Shown: positions 53,466 through 63,719 of the stretch, piece by piece | How the letters are laid out: each line of letters begins with the position of its first letter | Position numbering within the stretch: the stretch's first letter is position 1 | Source of the DNA: Dendrolimus kikuchii | Lineage: Eukaryota; Arthropoda; Insecta; Lepidoptera; Lasiocampidae | NCBI GenBank assembly: GCA_019925095.2 | Contig: CM034391.1 | Coordinates: 27,827,051 to 27,891,050 of the forward strand | DNA length: 64,000 nt | Direction: 5' to 3' | The notes under the pieces: model-generated | What the model saw: the letters and a program-made list of their open reading frames with translations, nothing else | Databases searched by the model: none | What the model was told of the DNA's origin: nothing | Translations under genes and position numbers: made by a program

Positions 53466-55252
53466 CCTGTCTTCCATATCGACTGGGCGTAACTATGTTC
53501 TAAATCTCAGCCTTTCCAACACAAACAAAAGCGCAGGGTCGACAGGGAGGAGGGGGTTTTTAGTGGGTATTGGGGTTGCTCGCCCGTGCAGCAACGCTCG
53601 GAGTCTTCCACACTATTCTGTGACGTCGATCGCGGACGGAGCACCGCCAAGAGCATACTATTGCTGCAGTGTTATCGCCCCCGACCGACGCGTGTCGTTC
53701 CTCTATCAACGGCCCAGTTTGTGCGTAAATCGGTTAAGCATTTTCCCTCGCCTCAAAAAAAAACCTGTCTTCCATATAATACGGCTTCGGGGGGCCTTTA
53801 GCTATCAAGGGAGCAAAGGATTCATCACCCCCGCTGACGAAGTGGATGTGTTCTGATTCCCGGGGCACATTCAGGCACTTTTTGCGCTAGATCGGACTGG
53901 GCGTAACTACGTTCGAAGTCTTAGCCTTTCCTACATAAAAAGCGCGGGGCACATGGGAGGAAGGTGGTTTTAGTGGGTAGTGCTTGTTGCCCGTGCAACT
54001 TCTCTGAGTCTCCACACAAGCTGGCTTGATTATTGTTCGGATTGCCCCTTATCAAAGGGGAAAGCCTTCATGATCAACTATGGTCTAATCCCTTGCAAAG
54101 GACCCGGTATTGTGCGTAAATAGCATTTCCCCCGCCTTAAAAAAAAAAAAAGCTTGTCTTCTATACCTCATGATCGAGGCAATGCTCCAGGTCCAGCAAT
54201 CTTGGCTTGCGGTTTCCTCCTTCTGCGAGTCCGTCCTGGCGCAGAAGGAGGCCGCAGAAAGGAGTTAGGGAGGAGGACCGGCGGTCGAAGGCGCCGCTAC
54301 GCGAATCTCCTCCCATAACTACCGTCACAGGCGACTTCCCCCCCCCCCCCCCCCCCGTGATATATAGATCTCGTAACGCCCCGTAAAAGCGTTGATACAG
54401 GGGCGCAGGTTTAGGTTTGGTGGGTATTTTGGCGATCGGTTTCTCGCGACTGCTTCTGTTTGAAGCTAGCGTGGAGAACCGGTCGCCGAGAGTCCCACAC
54501 ACCCTCGATGCATGCTTCTGCGCTGCATTTGGCTCTTCCCCCGAAGAGCCCGAGGACGGTGTCCAAAGACATACCCCTGCGTTATCAAAAAAAAAAAGCT
54601 TGTCTTCCATACCCGCACCTGTTGCGATGGCTCTCGAGGAAACGCGGGACCCTGACCTTCAGGATGACGCAGATACATACCGGACATGGGTGCTTCGATA
54701 AGTATCAGAATTAGATTGCGACATACTGCGTTTCATTCGCTGATCGAGTGTGCAGCATGGACACCGCAAAGATTTGAACTCGAGACCCTCGTAGGTCCGA
54801 CGATCATTGGGTGGGTGCGGCCAATTGCGAGACTGTCATGTCTCAAAAGGAGGTCGCGGAACGAGAAAGGGAGAGGTGGGTATGCAGAGATGGCATGGTG
54901 TGGCTTCCTCTCATCGCTCGCAATTCCAGGTGGTAGGGCATTTGCCCGACTGGATGGCTACCACCCCTGGTCTAGAGCACGCCGCCATAACAACTTTGAG
55001 TTGTGTTCCGGCATTAGTGACCAGGTTCCAGTCTCCCTTAAGAGAACAGCAACGCATTTGGAGCAACTTTGGTGTTGCAAATGTCCATAGGCGATGGTAA
55101 CCGCTTTCTATCAAGTGGGCCGTCTGCCTGTCTGCTGATCTCCTGCAATAAAAAAAAATAAAAAATCGCTTTGGTCCAATCCCTAGCAAACGACCCGGTA
55201 GTGTGCGGAACGCATTTCCCCAGCCTCAAGAAAAAGCGTGTCTTCCATACAA
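53466..55252 (+). repeat. Chain of poly(A)-tailed GC-rich units separated by a TGTCTTCCATA motif
   Basis: CTGTCTTCCATAT or CTTGTCTTCCATACC-like words occur at 53467, 53765, 54153, 54599 and 55238. The last four directly follow A-rich tails. Unit bodies: 53480-53763 (GACTGGGCGTAACTA ... CCCTCGCCTCA9), 53774-54150 (contains a second GACTGGGCGTAACTA and ends CCCCCGCCTTA12), 54167-54596 (contains the 2065-2312 repeat, ends GTTATCA11) and 54614-55235 (ends CCCCAGCCTCAAGA5, with Rep-A nested at 54926). A poly-C run occurs at 54339-54356. None has a convincing coding frame. Confidence 0.65.
54926..55160 (+). mobile_element. Rep-A, short form
   Basis: It starts CCAGGTGGTAGGGC and ends CTGCAATAAAAAAAATAAAA, nested in the last unit of the poly(A) chain. 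Confidence 0.86.
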
Positions 55253-55254
55253 TG

Positions 55255-55700
55255 ATACTACAAAATTTTAACTTGAAGTTTTACGGGCAGATTGTTAATG
55301 TACTTGTCCAATTTGAAAACCTGCCGGTAAGACTTCAAGTTAAAATTTTGTTGCGATTCGTTTTTCCACTTGTCCGTTGAATTTTCGCTTCTACTATGTC
55401 TCCCAGCACACATTTCGATTTTTCGCAGGTTTACTGCAAATTATGATTTGGTTAGGTTAGGTACATTTTTTATTTAAACATATTTTATTTTATCAAACAA
55501 AAAAACTGAATTCGATCCGGAACCAATAAAAACATCGATAGTCTACTCTAACACTATACCGCCTTTCACCACGTCTAGTCTAAATTTATGCCGCTCCTCG
55601 ACGCGGCTGTAACGCTTTTTCGTGACAGAAAAATCCTAATACGAGGGATCTTAGGATTTTTCTATTTCCCCCCGTATATATATAGAGGTTTCACTTTTAA
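55255..55700 (-). mobile_element. Hairpin-bearing element, copy 1
   Basis: It is collinear, inverted, with 59010-59471: GAAACCTCTATATATATACG at one end, GACAGAAAAATCC, TCGATGTTTTTATTGGTTCC-type sequence and the AACTTCAAGTTAAAATTTTG hairpin arm at the other. One hairpin arm is shortened (55262-55290). A second foldback, AGAAAAATCCTAA with TTAGGATTTTTCT, sits at 55628-55662. Confidence 0.65.
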
Positions 55701-55933
55701 AAAAAATTTAAATCAAATAAAATTACTCTTCATTTACATATTTATATGGTTAATATAGTGTTTGCTCCTTAACACTAATATATATGTCACCGGCTCGTCC
55801 ACCATTATCGCACGTCCAGCTGTATCAGCGGTTGGTTATTGACTGAGGACTCAGCCTCCCTACTCAATTGATATCCCCTCCCACTGTGCCTCAATGACGT
55901 AATGCAATCGGGACAGATACTTGTATATTATTA

Positions 55934-56482
55934 CTAGCGGCCCCGGCAGACGTTGTCCTGCCTTTAAAAAATAAAACTCTAGAACCCGATCCCAGAGCCA
56001 CGTACCGGTTCTAATTGCGAATCTAAACCATCCGGGTACCCACTCAAACACACAAAAACAAAATCACCAAAATCGCTCCAGCTGATTAGGAGGATTCCAG
56101 AACCCGATCTCAGCGCCACCTACCGGTTCTAATTGTGAATCTAAAAGAGAAAAAAAATAAGTTTAAAAATCTTGCCAAAAAAATAAAGTTTATAATTAAC
56201 AAATAAAAAATAGGGGTTGATCGTAGAGGGGTGAAAATTTAGGGTTGTATGTATTTTTTAATGCTGTATCATAAAAAAATAGAAATTAAAAATTTTGTCT
56301 AAAAGATAAAATAAAAAATTTAGGGGTGGACTACCCCTAACATTTAGGGGGATGAAAAATAGATGTTGGCCGATTCTCATAGATACCGGATAAGCACAAA
56401 AAATTTCATCAAAATCGGTCAAGCCGTTTCGGAGGAGTATGGCAACGAAAACTGTGACACGAGAATTTTATATATTAGATAA
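55934..56482 (-). mobile_element. Helitron-like element (GTCTGCCGGGGCC group)
   Basis: On the minus strand it starts near TATCTAATATATAAAATTC and ends CAACGTCTGCCGGGGCCGCTAGT. The GGTAGGTGGCGCTGAGATCG block is present twice in related form. Confidence 0.72.
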
Positions 56483-56890
56483 TATATATACACTACAGTT
56501 AAATTTACACACACAAGTTTTTAATATACTTTACAGACATCCAATCTTACACACGAGATATAACAAGATAAGCTTTGAACAAAATTCTTAAAATTCTACA
56601 ACGTATGGTTGTCTAAAAAATCGGGAGATAGTACGACATAAATACATATATCTAAGCATTTTACGCTCGCTCTGCCACAAAATTGCGTTATTTAATCAAA
56701 CGCTGATACGTAGGGAATTTTCATTTTCTCGAGGTAAAGAATCGGGCAAAAGCCTCCTTAGGGATAAGGCGAAAGGAAGGAACGAGTTGATCTCCATGCG
56801 GGTAATCGGTGCCAATCTATTCTAATAAATAAATTAAAAGTAGAAATGTTTTGGTGAAAAATTTTGTAAAAATAAGAATGTATTAGAAAC

Positions 56891-57091
56891 TAGCGGCCCG
56901 GCGCGGTTTCACCCGCGCTCTGTCCCGCTCTCGTGGTATATAGCGTCATGTTATATAGCCTATGACACTCCCTGTAGACGTAGCTTTCTAACAGTAAAAG
57001 AATTTTTAAAATCGGTTTAGTAAATCCAGAGATTACCCCTTACAACGTCACAAACTCACAAACTTTACCTCTTTATAATATTAGTATAGAT
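56891..57091 (-). mobile_element. Helitron-like element (GGGTGAAACCGCG group)
   Basis: On the minus strand it starts ATCTATACTAATATTATAAAG and ends GCGGGTGAAACCGCGCCGGGCCGCTAGT. Short, with no coding sequence. 56485-56890 and 57095-57395 show no recognised features. Confidence 0.7.
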
Positions 57092-57402
57092 AAGTTTTTG
57101 GCAATGAAAAGAGTTACAAGGGAAAAAATTAAATATTTGTCTCTAAATGAAATGATTTACTCGAGCGTGGCAGAATAATATAAGGGGAGAAACTTTGCAC
57201 CCTATTGTGTACCCCCACCATATATTAACCCTTCATATAGGGTGGGGGTATTTTTTATTCTTCAAAATTTTATTTAATGCGTCAGATTAAGGAAATTTCT
57301 CCATATAATTGTCAGATTATGTGTCAGCATGACAAGGACATCAAGCTGAACCGTCTGTATATTAATCTGACGCGCTCGAGTTTCAAATTTTACATTTTCT
57401 TT

Positions 57403-57806
57403 ACGGTCGAGATGCGAGCACTGTGCAAAATCTGCGGAGTGACGCTCGCGGACCGCGTTCGTAATACCGAAGTAAGAAAGAGAGTTGGTCTGAAAGAGTG
57501 TCGGGGTGAAGGTAAGGAAAGGAATGCTCCGGTGGTTCGGGCATGTGGAAAGAATGACTAAACAGATATACAATGCAAAAGTGGATAGATGCAGAAGTCG
57601 TGGGAGGCCACGACACACCTTCCATGATCAAATTGATCGTGTACTAGCAGAAGGTGATGTTAGGAGCCTTAAGAACAGACGAGCGTGCATGACAAGAGTT
57701 ATGAATGTCAAAGAAACAAGTGATGTGTATAAGAATAAGCCTGAATGGCGCTCTGTTGTTCGTGCTTTACCCCGCAAGGGAACTGGCGTGAAGTTATGTA
57801 TGTATG
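57403..57806 (+). pseudogene. TATG-LINE with 8-bp target duplication
   Basis: TTTTCTTT flanks it (57395-57402, 57807-57814). A two-base deletion in GAAAGAGTGTCGG shifts the frame after VGLKE, and the C-terminal frame then resumes and is open through RSVVRA. It has two tail units. Confidence 0.9.
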
Positions 57807-58105
57807 TTTTCTTTGCATTTTCAAAAATCGGCCATGACTTTTGGTCGCGGTCAAATCGTCAGTCTTTTGAATAGGAGTTCCTTTAGGGTTTACTTAACAT
57901 CCCTTTTGAATAGCTGACGCGCTTGAGTATTTTTGTATGTTTGTTTTTTAAACCTGTACACGCTCCCCCCACCAATGAAAAGGCATACATCATATACCTT
58001 TTTTCTTTTTAGCATCTAATCTTCACAATCCAAAAGGTCCTCGTGACGCTCGAGTAACTCCACATTTAGCATCTTGGGCTCCCCTACTACAGGCGACGCC
58101 GCGTC

Positions 58106-58250
58106 GTCTAGAGTATGCCGGCTTAACAACCTTGAGTTGTGTTCCGGCATTAGTGGCCAGATTTCAGTCCCCGTTCAGAGAGCGGCAACACATGTCTATA
58201 GGCGATGGTAACTGCTTTCCATCAGGTGGGCCGTCTGCTGAACTAAATAA
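58106..58250 (+). repeat. Rep-A fragment, diverged
   Basis: TCTAGAGTATGCCGGCTTAAC to AACTAAATAAAG, with a deletion of the TTGTAGCAACTTTGGTG block. Confidence 0.72.
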
Positions 58251-58254
58251 AGAA

Positions 58255-58440
58255 GTTTAAGCTAGATGTGTTGCTGGCGCGCTTCGTGTCGCTTCTTCTT
58301 CTTAAAACCACAGTAAGACGTTGTGAAGCGGTATATAGAATAGGAAGTAGATTTAATTTTGAAATTACATGATAAAATACATAATACAATGACCTTCAAA
58401 AATGTTCTCAAGTGGAACTTAATATTTTGGAATTTAATTA
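58255..58440 (+). pseudogene. LINE 3' UTR fragment (family of 2373-2665)
   Basis: AAGCTAGATGTGTTGCTGGCG, TATATAGAATAGGAAGT and ATGACCTTCAAAAATGTTCTC follow the order seen at 2510-2660. Confidence 0.6.
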
Positions 58441-58674
58441 AGCATTATTATTATTTTTATTACAATAGATATAAAAGATGGCAGATATCAAAGGCAAGCA
58501 TTTTATTACAAGTGTATCACGAGGGAAGCCGCGTGCACTCACACGTGCGTGACTGTCAGTCTGGTTTTGAATGCTAAGACAAGCGAAAAATCGGAAATTG
58601 CCGCATTTGTTTTATAATTGTAGGTGTTTATCGGTTGGTTAGGTGTCATGCGGTGTAACGATGTTTATAATGGT

Positions 58675-58984
58675 TATCCGTGCAGGAACGGAGAAAGAAT
58701 ACAATTTCCTGCGTGGGGGCGGCCTGTCGTAAAAGGCGACTTAACAACCCATAGCCAGGTGGTAGGGCATTTGCCCGACTGGATGGCTACCACCCCTGGT
58801 CTAACGTATGTCGCCATAACAACCTTGAGTTGTGTTCCGGCATTAGTGACCAGGTTCCAGTCTCCCTTAAGAGAGCAGCAGCGCATTTGTAGCAACTTTG
58901 ATGTTGCAAATGTCCATAGGGGATGGTAACCGCTTTCCATCAAGTGGGCCGTCTGCCTGTCTGTGGAACTCATGCAATAAAAAA
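58675..58984 (+). mobile_element. Rep-A, long form, with 6-bp flanking repeat
   Basis: Complete copy from ATCCGTGCAGGAACGG to CATGCAATAAAAAAG. AATGGT occurs at 58669-58674 and 58986-58991, the best target duplication for a long Rep-A in the window. Confidence 0.88.
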
Positions 58985-59009
58985 GAATGGTGTGGCTTCA
59001 TGTGGGATG

Positions 59010-59471
59010 TTTTTGAAGTGAAACTTCTATATAGACGGGGTTTTAGGATTTTTCTGTCACGAAAAAGCGTTACGGCCGCCTGAAGGAGCGGCATAGAGAC
59101 GGCGAGACTGGACGTGATGAGAGGCGGTATACGTTAAGGGTAGACTATGGATGCGTTTTTTGGCTCCGGATCAAATTCAGTTTTTTTGTTTGATAAAATA
59201 AAATACGTTTAAATAAAAAATGCATTCATTAAAATGTATCTAAACTAACCAAATCGTAATTTGCAGTAATCCTGCGAAAAATCAAAATGTCTGCTGGCAC
59301 ACATAGTAGAAGTGAAACTTCAACGGACAAGTGGCAAAACGAATCGCAACAAAATTTTAACTACAAGTTTTACGGGCAGATTGTTAATGTACTTGTCCAA
59401 TTTGATAACCGGCCCGTAAAACTTCAAGTTAAAATTTTGTTGCGATTCGTTTTGCCACTTGTCCGTTGAAG
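59010..59471 (+). mobile_element. Hairpin-bearing element, copy 2
   Basis: GAAGTGAAACTTCTATATAG starts it, with GACAGAAAAATCC-related sequence inverted and the 60-bp hairpin at its right end. It is in inverse orientation to 55255-55700. Confidence 0.68.
59318..59471. repeat. 60-bp-arm hairpin
   Basis: The left arm 59318-59377 (CTTCAACGGACAAGTGGCAA ... TTTTACGGGC) is complementary, with few mismatches, to the right arm 59412-59471 (GCCCGTAAAAC ... TTGCCACTTGTCCGTTGAAG). The loop is 34 bases. Such a structure could fold as RNA or extrude as a cruciform. Confidence 0.93.
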
Positions 59472-59632
59472 TTTTTTTTTTATATTGAATAAAATTTGCG
59501 TTTAACTGACATCGCGCCTGATGTCAGATGGAAATGCAGTCTAAGGTGGAGCACGCTAGCCTAGAAGATATCTGGATTGTATTTTTCAAGAAAAACAGAC
59601 GACGGTAAAGAGTTCCACTCTTTTTTTGTTTA

Positions 59633-59894
59633 TTTTTTATTGCATGACTTCCGCAGACAGGCAGACAGCCCACTGGATGGAAAGCGGTTACTATCGCCTA
59701 TGGACGTTTGCAATAGCAACTAATGCCGGAACACAACTCAAAGTTGTTATGGCGGCATACTCTAAACCAGGGGCGGTAGCAGTCCAGTAGGGCAAATGCC
59801 CTGACACCTGGCTGTGGGTGGTTAAGTCGCCTCTTACGACAGGCCGCCAGGCCGCAGGAAATTGTATTCTTTCTCTGTTCCTGCACGGATAAAA
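59633..59894 (-). mobile_element. Rep-A, long form with internal deletion
   Basis: T run, tail end ATGCAATAAAAAATAAAC, intact CCGTGCAGGAACAG head. About 60 bases covering the CTACAAATGCGCTGCTGCTC block are missing. Confidence 0.84.
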
Positions 59895-60078
59895 ATAGAT
59901 ATAAAATAATGGAGAAAACAAAAAGTATTATAAACTAAATGTAAATAATGGTACATTATGGTACTAGTGTGTAACATTGGTGATTACCGCCGAGGCGCTA
60001 TTGAGACTCGAGCCGTAGGCGAGGGTCTTAAGAGAGCCGAGGACGGTAATCATCAATACACACGTGTATCATACGACG

Positions 60079-60445
60079 TTTTTCAACACACTTGTGAATA
60101 AAATAACAACAAAAACTCATTTTATTTAGTAGATAAAAAAAGTTATATATGAGTGAAAGTTGTATTTATTAAACACGTACGAGTTAAAATTATCTATTTA
60201 AATAAGAAGTTACATGAAATGAGCAAGCAATAGGAATATTAATTTATTTGTTCTATAGAACATGATCTTTTTTTTTGAATAAAAACTTTTTTAAGAACAA
60301 AGCAACTCAACCAATAAAATTAAAAAAAAAATCTATAACTCACTAGTGAGTTATAATGATTTTTACTCACAGTTTGGTTATGGGTGTCATTCTGTGCCTA
60401 ATTGCGGTGACCATAGAGCCACTTTATGAGCAAGTGTGTTGAAAA
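60079..60445. mobile_element. Candidate MITE with 15-bp inverted ends and central palindrome
   Basis: TTTTCAACACACTTG (60080-60094) is the inverse of CAAGTGTGTTGAAAA (60431-60445). A perfect 22-base palindrome (TATAACTCACTAGTGAGTTATA, positions 60334-60355) lies inside. No target duplication is evident. Flanks 59900-60075 and 60450-60850 hold no gene. Confidence 0.5.
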
Positions 60446-60917
60446 TGAATTTCCTCCATACTACAGTACTTCCATACTCAAGTTAAAAGTCTAACTTGTG
60501 AATTGGCTTCGGCAATATGCCCACTTGCGTCAGTCGAGTGAAATATAGCAGACAATATAATAATAGCATAACAGCAGACATTTTTCCTTTGATTTTCCGG
60601 CAATACAAATTAAATTTATTTATCATTTTTCACATACGAATGTAATTTTGATGTTTCTGAAAATTTATTAGGTATGTTATGTCTTTTATTTCTAGCTTTA
60701 TTTCAAAGACTGTATACAAATAAATATATATATATAATAACAAAGCAACTCAACCAATAAGGGGTCGAATTTCTGTACAATGAAAAAAAATGCTAAAAAC
60801 CGAGTCAGTGGGAAGCGAAATAGAACTAATTTAGGTTTTTTGTTTCTCTGTTTGTGTGTTTGTCTGTCTGTTTGTACCGGCTAATCTACGAAACGACTGG
60901 AGCGATTTAAATGAATT

Positions 60918-63227
60918 CAAATTCAAATTCAAAATTCGAAAGTTTTTATTCATAATAAGTTCCAGTGGAGAACACGTTTTGAAGGTCATACATGTAAGTT
61001 AACTTCCTATTCTATGTACACCGCTTCGCAACGTGTTGATGCTGTAAAGGAGAAGAAGCGGCAAGCAACTCCCCAGCAACGCGTCTAGCTAAATATTGTT
61101 TTTCTTTATATTACATATTCTATTTATATCCCAAATTCTTTTTTTTTATAAGTTTTGTACAGAAGTATGTTACAGAATTACTTTTTGAAGAATTAATGGA
61201 GTTGTAGCAAACAGTGCATACTCAATAAGACCAAGACGGTAAAATTGCATAAAGGCGGAACCTGAAAATTACGCATTTTTTGTATTCAAAGACTTTACAT
61301 ATGGTTTTCTATGGTACAATAATGACACTAAAATCATCGGTAAGCCATCATTTAGACAAAAAATTAATAAACAATACAATTAATTACGAAATACGTGCAT
61401 TATATCGCTAGAAATAATGTTCAATTTTAGCGTGACGACTTACCTACTAATTATAATAAAAACACAATTATTTTAATTTTGGGATTAGTCTGCAAATGTA
61501 ACATATATAACATGATCAAAATAATTAATAATTATAAAATCAAATATTACGGCATTGCTAAAAAATCACGACATTTTGTAATTTGTAAGTAAAACCTCAG
61601 ATTAATAATATTGAGAGACAAAGTTTTTACCTCACTTTGCCAAATGTCAGGCAAAGGAACTAAATCCGTACAGCATGAATATCAATATTATTCAATCAAA
61701 CTGAACATCTTTGAATGACATAAAAATACGGGATTTTAGATTTTTCACATTATTGTGATTAAGATCATTATTATATTTTTGTAGTTTGTATATATAATTA
61801 CCGACAACATGCAATACTAATGTTAGACAAACAATATATAGGTGTGAGGGGTGTTCGAAGGTTATGGCAAGGACAGTGGGTTAGGTTAGGTTATCTTTAG
61901 ACCAAAGCCCACGAACCGAGCGAGCGCAGCGAGCGTGCCACGGTAGCGGCCGGCGAGTGGCAGAACCGACTTTAACTTTTATTAAAATTATCAACGAATA
62001 AATGGAAACCAGTCGGTTTCTGCCACTCGCCGGCCGCTTCCGCGGCACGCTCGCTTCGCTCGCTCGGCTCGTGGGCTTTGGTCTAAAGATAACCTAACCT
62101 AACCCATTGTCCTTGTCACTGGTTACACCTTCGACCACCCCTTACACCTATACTTTGTTCTGCTTACATTGGTATTGCATGCAGTCGGTATTTATATATA
62201 CAAACTAGAAAAATATATTAATTATCTTAGTTACAATAATGTGAAAAATCTAAAATTCCATACTTTCATGTCATCCAATGATCTTCAGATTGATTGAAAA
62301 ATATTGATATTCATGCTGTATGGATTTAGTGTCTTTGCCTAACAAGTAACAAAGTGGCAGAACCGACTGCTTAACATTAATTATGGTTAAAGTCGATTCT
62401 GCCTGCGGCTTTGGTCTGACGCTAACCTAACCTAACCCACTGACCTTCTCATTGGTCGCAACCTTCAACCGCTCTTACAACCTATTTTTTGTGTTGCTAA
62501 TATTGGCATTGCATATTTGAGCTCTAGTGTGAAGCTAACCCAACCTAAAGAGTGGCAAGCAAAGAAAATAAATCCAAACAGCCTATTTTTTATTAAGAAT
62601 ACATCAGACAATGCTGTATGGATTTATTTCCTTTGCCTGCCACTCTGATGAACTAAATTACAATAAAAAGATTTGTCTTTAGCAGTCTCAACACTCTTTA
62701 GCAGTGTAGTTTACTTTATGTAGCATGGCGGTTTTATCTGGGAAGTGTTTTGTAGTTTTTAACCTAATAAAATGTGCTTTAAAATTTAATAAAGTAAGAT
62801 TGATTGTGTTTAAGTTAACTTATGTGTTTGTGCTCAAAATCACAAGTGTTTAGCAACGTGCCCTATTACTTTACAATAATAATATTAGCATAGTAGGCAG
62901 TCTGTGTATATTCTAAGGTAATTGTATTGTTTATTAATTATGTGCCTAAATGAAAGCTTTCCGACAATTTTAATTTCGTTATTGTACCATAGCAAACCAT
63001 AATTATAATCTTGTGTATAAAAAAAACGCATAATTTTCGGGTTCCGCCTTTATGCAAATTTACCGTATTCTTCAATAGTGTAGTATCCCCTTTTTAGCAA
63101 GATGCTTTTTAATTTAGTTTTAAATTTAGTGAAAGGCAGATCTAACATTTCACTCGGAATCTTATTGAAGAAGCGTAAACCAACCCCCAAGAAAGAGGAC
63201 AGTACTTTTTGTAATCTAAATATTGTA
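60918..63227 (-). pseudogene. LINE 3' portion interrupted by the foldback element
   Basis: On the minus strand SSFLGVGLRFFNKIPSEMLD, LPFTKFKTKLKSILLKRGYY and TIEEY end at the foldback. On the other side the ORF end (IEYALF...TPLILQK) and a 3' UTR continue to a tail of (AATTTG)n type at 60900-60935. The FNKIP...LP...FK..LK..LL...YY.I.E pattern is the C-terminus of many insect LINE ORFs (recalled). The 5' end is truncated. Confidence 0.75.
61229..63064. mobile_element. 1.84-kb palindromic foldback element
   Basis: Ends CGGTAAAATTGCATAAAGGC and GCCTTTATGCAAATTTACCG are inverted repeats. Inside, arms with TTAGGTTAGGTTATCTTTAG, GACCAAAGCCCACGA and CGGCCGGCGAGTGGCAGAAC are mirrored around about 61992, and a third, weaker module (AAGTCGATTCTGCCTGCGGC, AACCTAACCTAACCCACTG) follows at 62350-62650. 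No coding frame is present. Confidence 0.85.
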
Positions 63228-63324
63228 TGGTGGTAGCTTATATCCCTGGTCAACATATAGGATACTTTTAATCCCGAAAAATTAAAGAGTTCCCGTGGGA
63301 TAGTTAAAAAACCGCACCACTTTT

Positions 63325-63606
63325 GATCCGTGCAGGAACGGAGGAAGAATACAATTTCCTGCGTTGGAGCGGCCTGTCGTAAGAGGTGACAAAACAACCC
63401 ACAACCAGGTGGTAGGGTATTTGCCCGACTGGAAGGCTACCACCCCTGCTCTAAAGTATGTCGCCATAACACCCTTGAGTTGTGTTCCGGCATTAGTGAC
63501 CAGGTTCCAGTCTCCCTTAAGAGGGCAGCAGCGCATTTGTAGCAACTTTGATGTTACAAATGTCTATAGGCGATGCTGTCTGTTGAACTCCTGCAATAAA
63601 AAAAAA
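63325..63606 (+). mobile_element. Rep-A, long form, in the Helitron-like element
   Basis: It starts GATCCGTGCAGGAACGG, ends CTGCAATAAA plus A9, with a 30-base deletion near the tail. Confidence 0.86.
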
Positions 63607-63719
63607 GACAACGCGGACGAAGTCGCGGGCAACAGCTAGTATTTTATAAATTTATATGAATTTGTTATAAGTTTTTTAAATTTTAATATGACTTCCCACG
63701 TTTATAGTATTTCATTACA

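Larger units (their letters stand above)
60850..63639 (+). mobile_element. Helitron-like element carrying nested LINE, foldback and Rep-A
   Basis: The 5' module (TCTGTTTGTACCGGCTAATC, GAAACGACTGGAGCGATTT) is at 60850-60917. It resumes at about 63228 (CAACATATAGGATACTTTTA) and ends GACGAAGTCGCGGGCAACAGCTAGT. The interruption is the LINE at 60918-63227; Rep-A lies at 63325-63606. Confidence 0.7.

Noticed and set aside
61876..62104. Interstitial telomere array
   Set aside because: Only two to three TTAGG units occur, as part of a foldback transposon; not evidence of a telomere.
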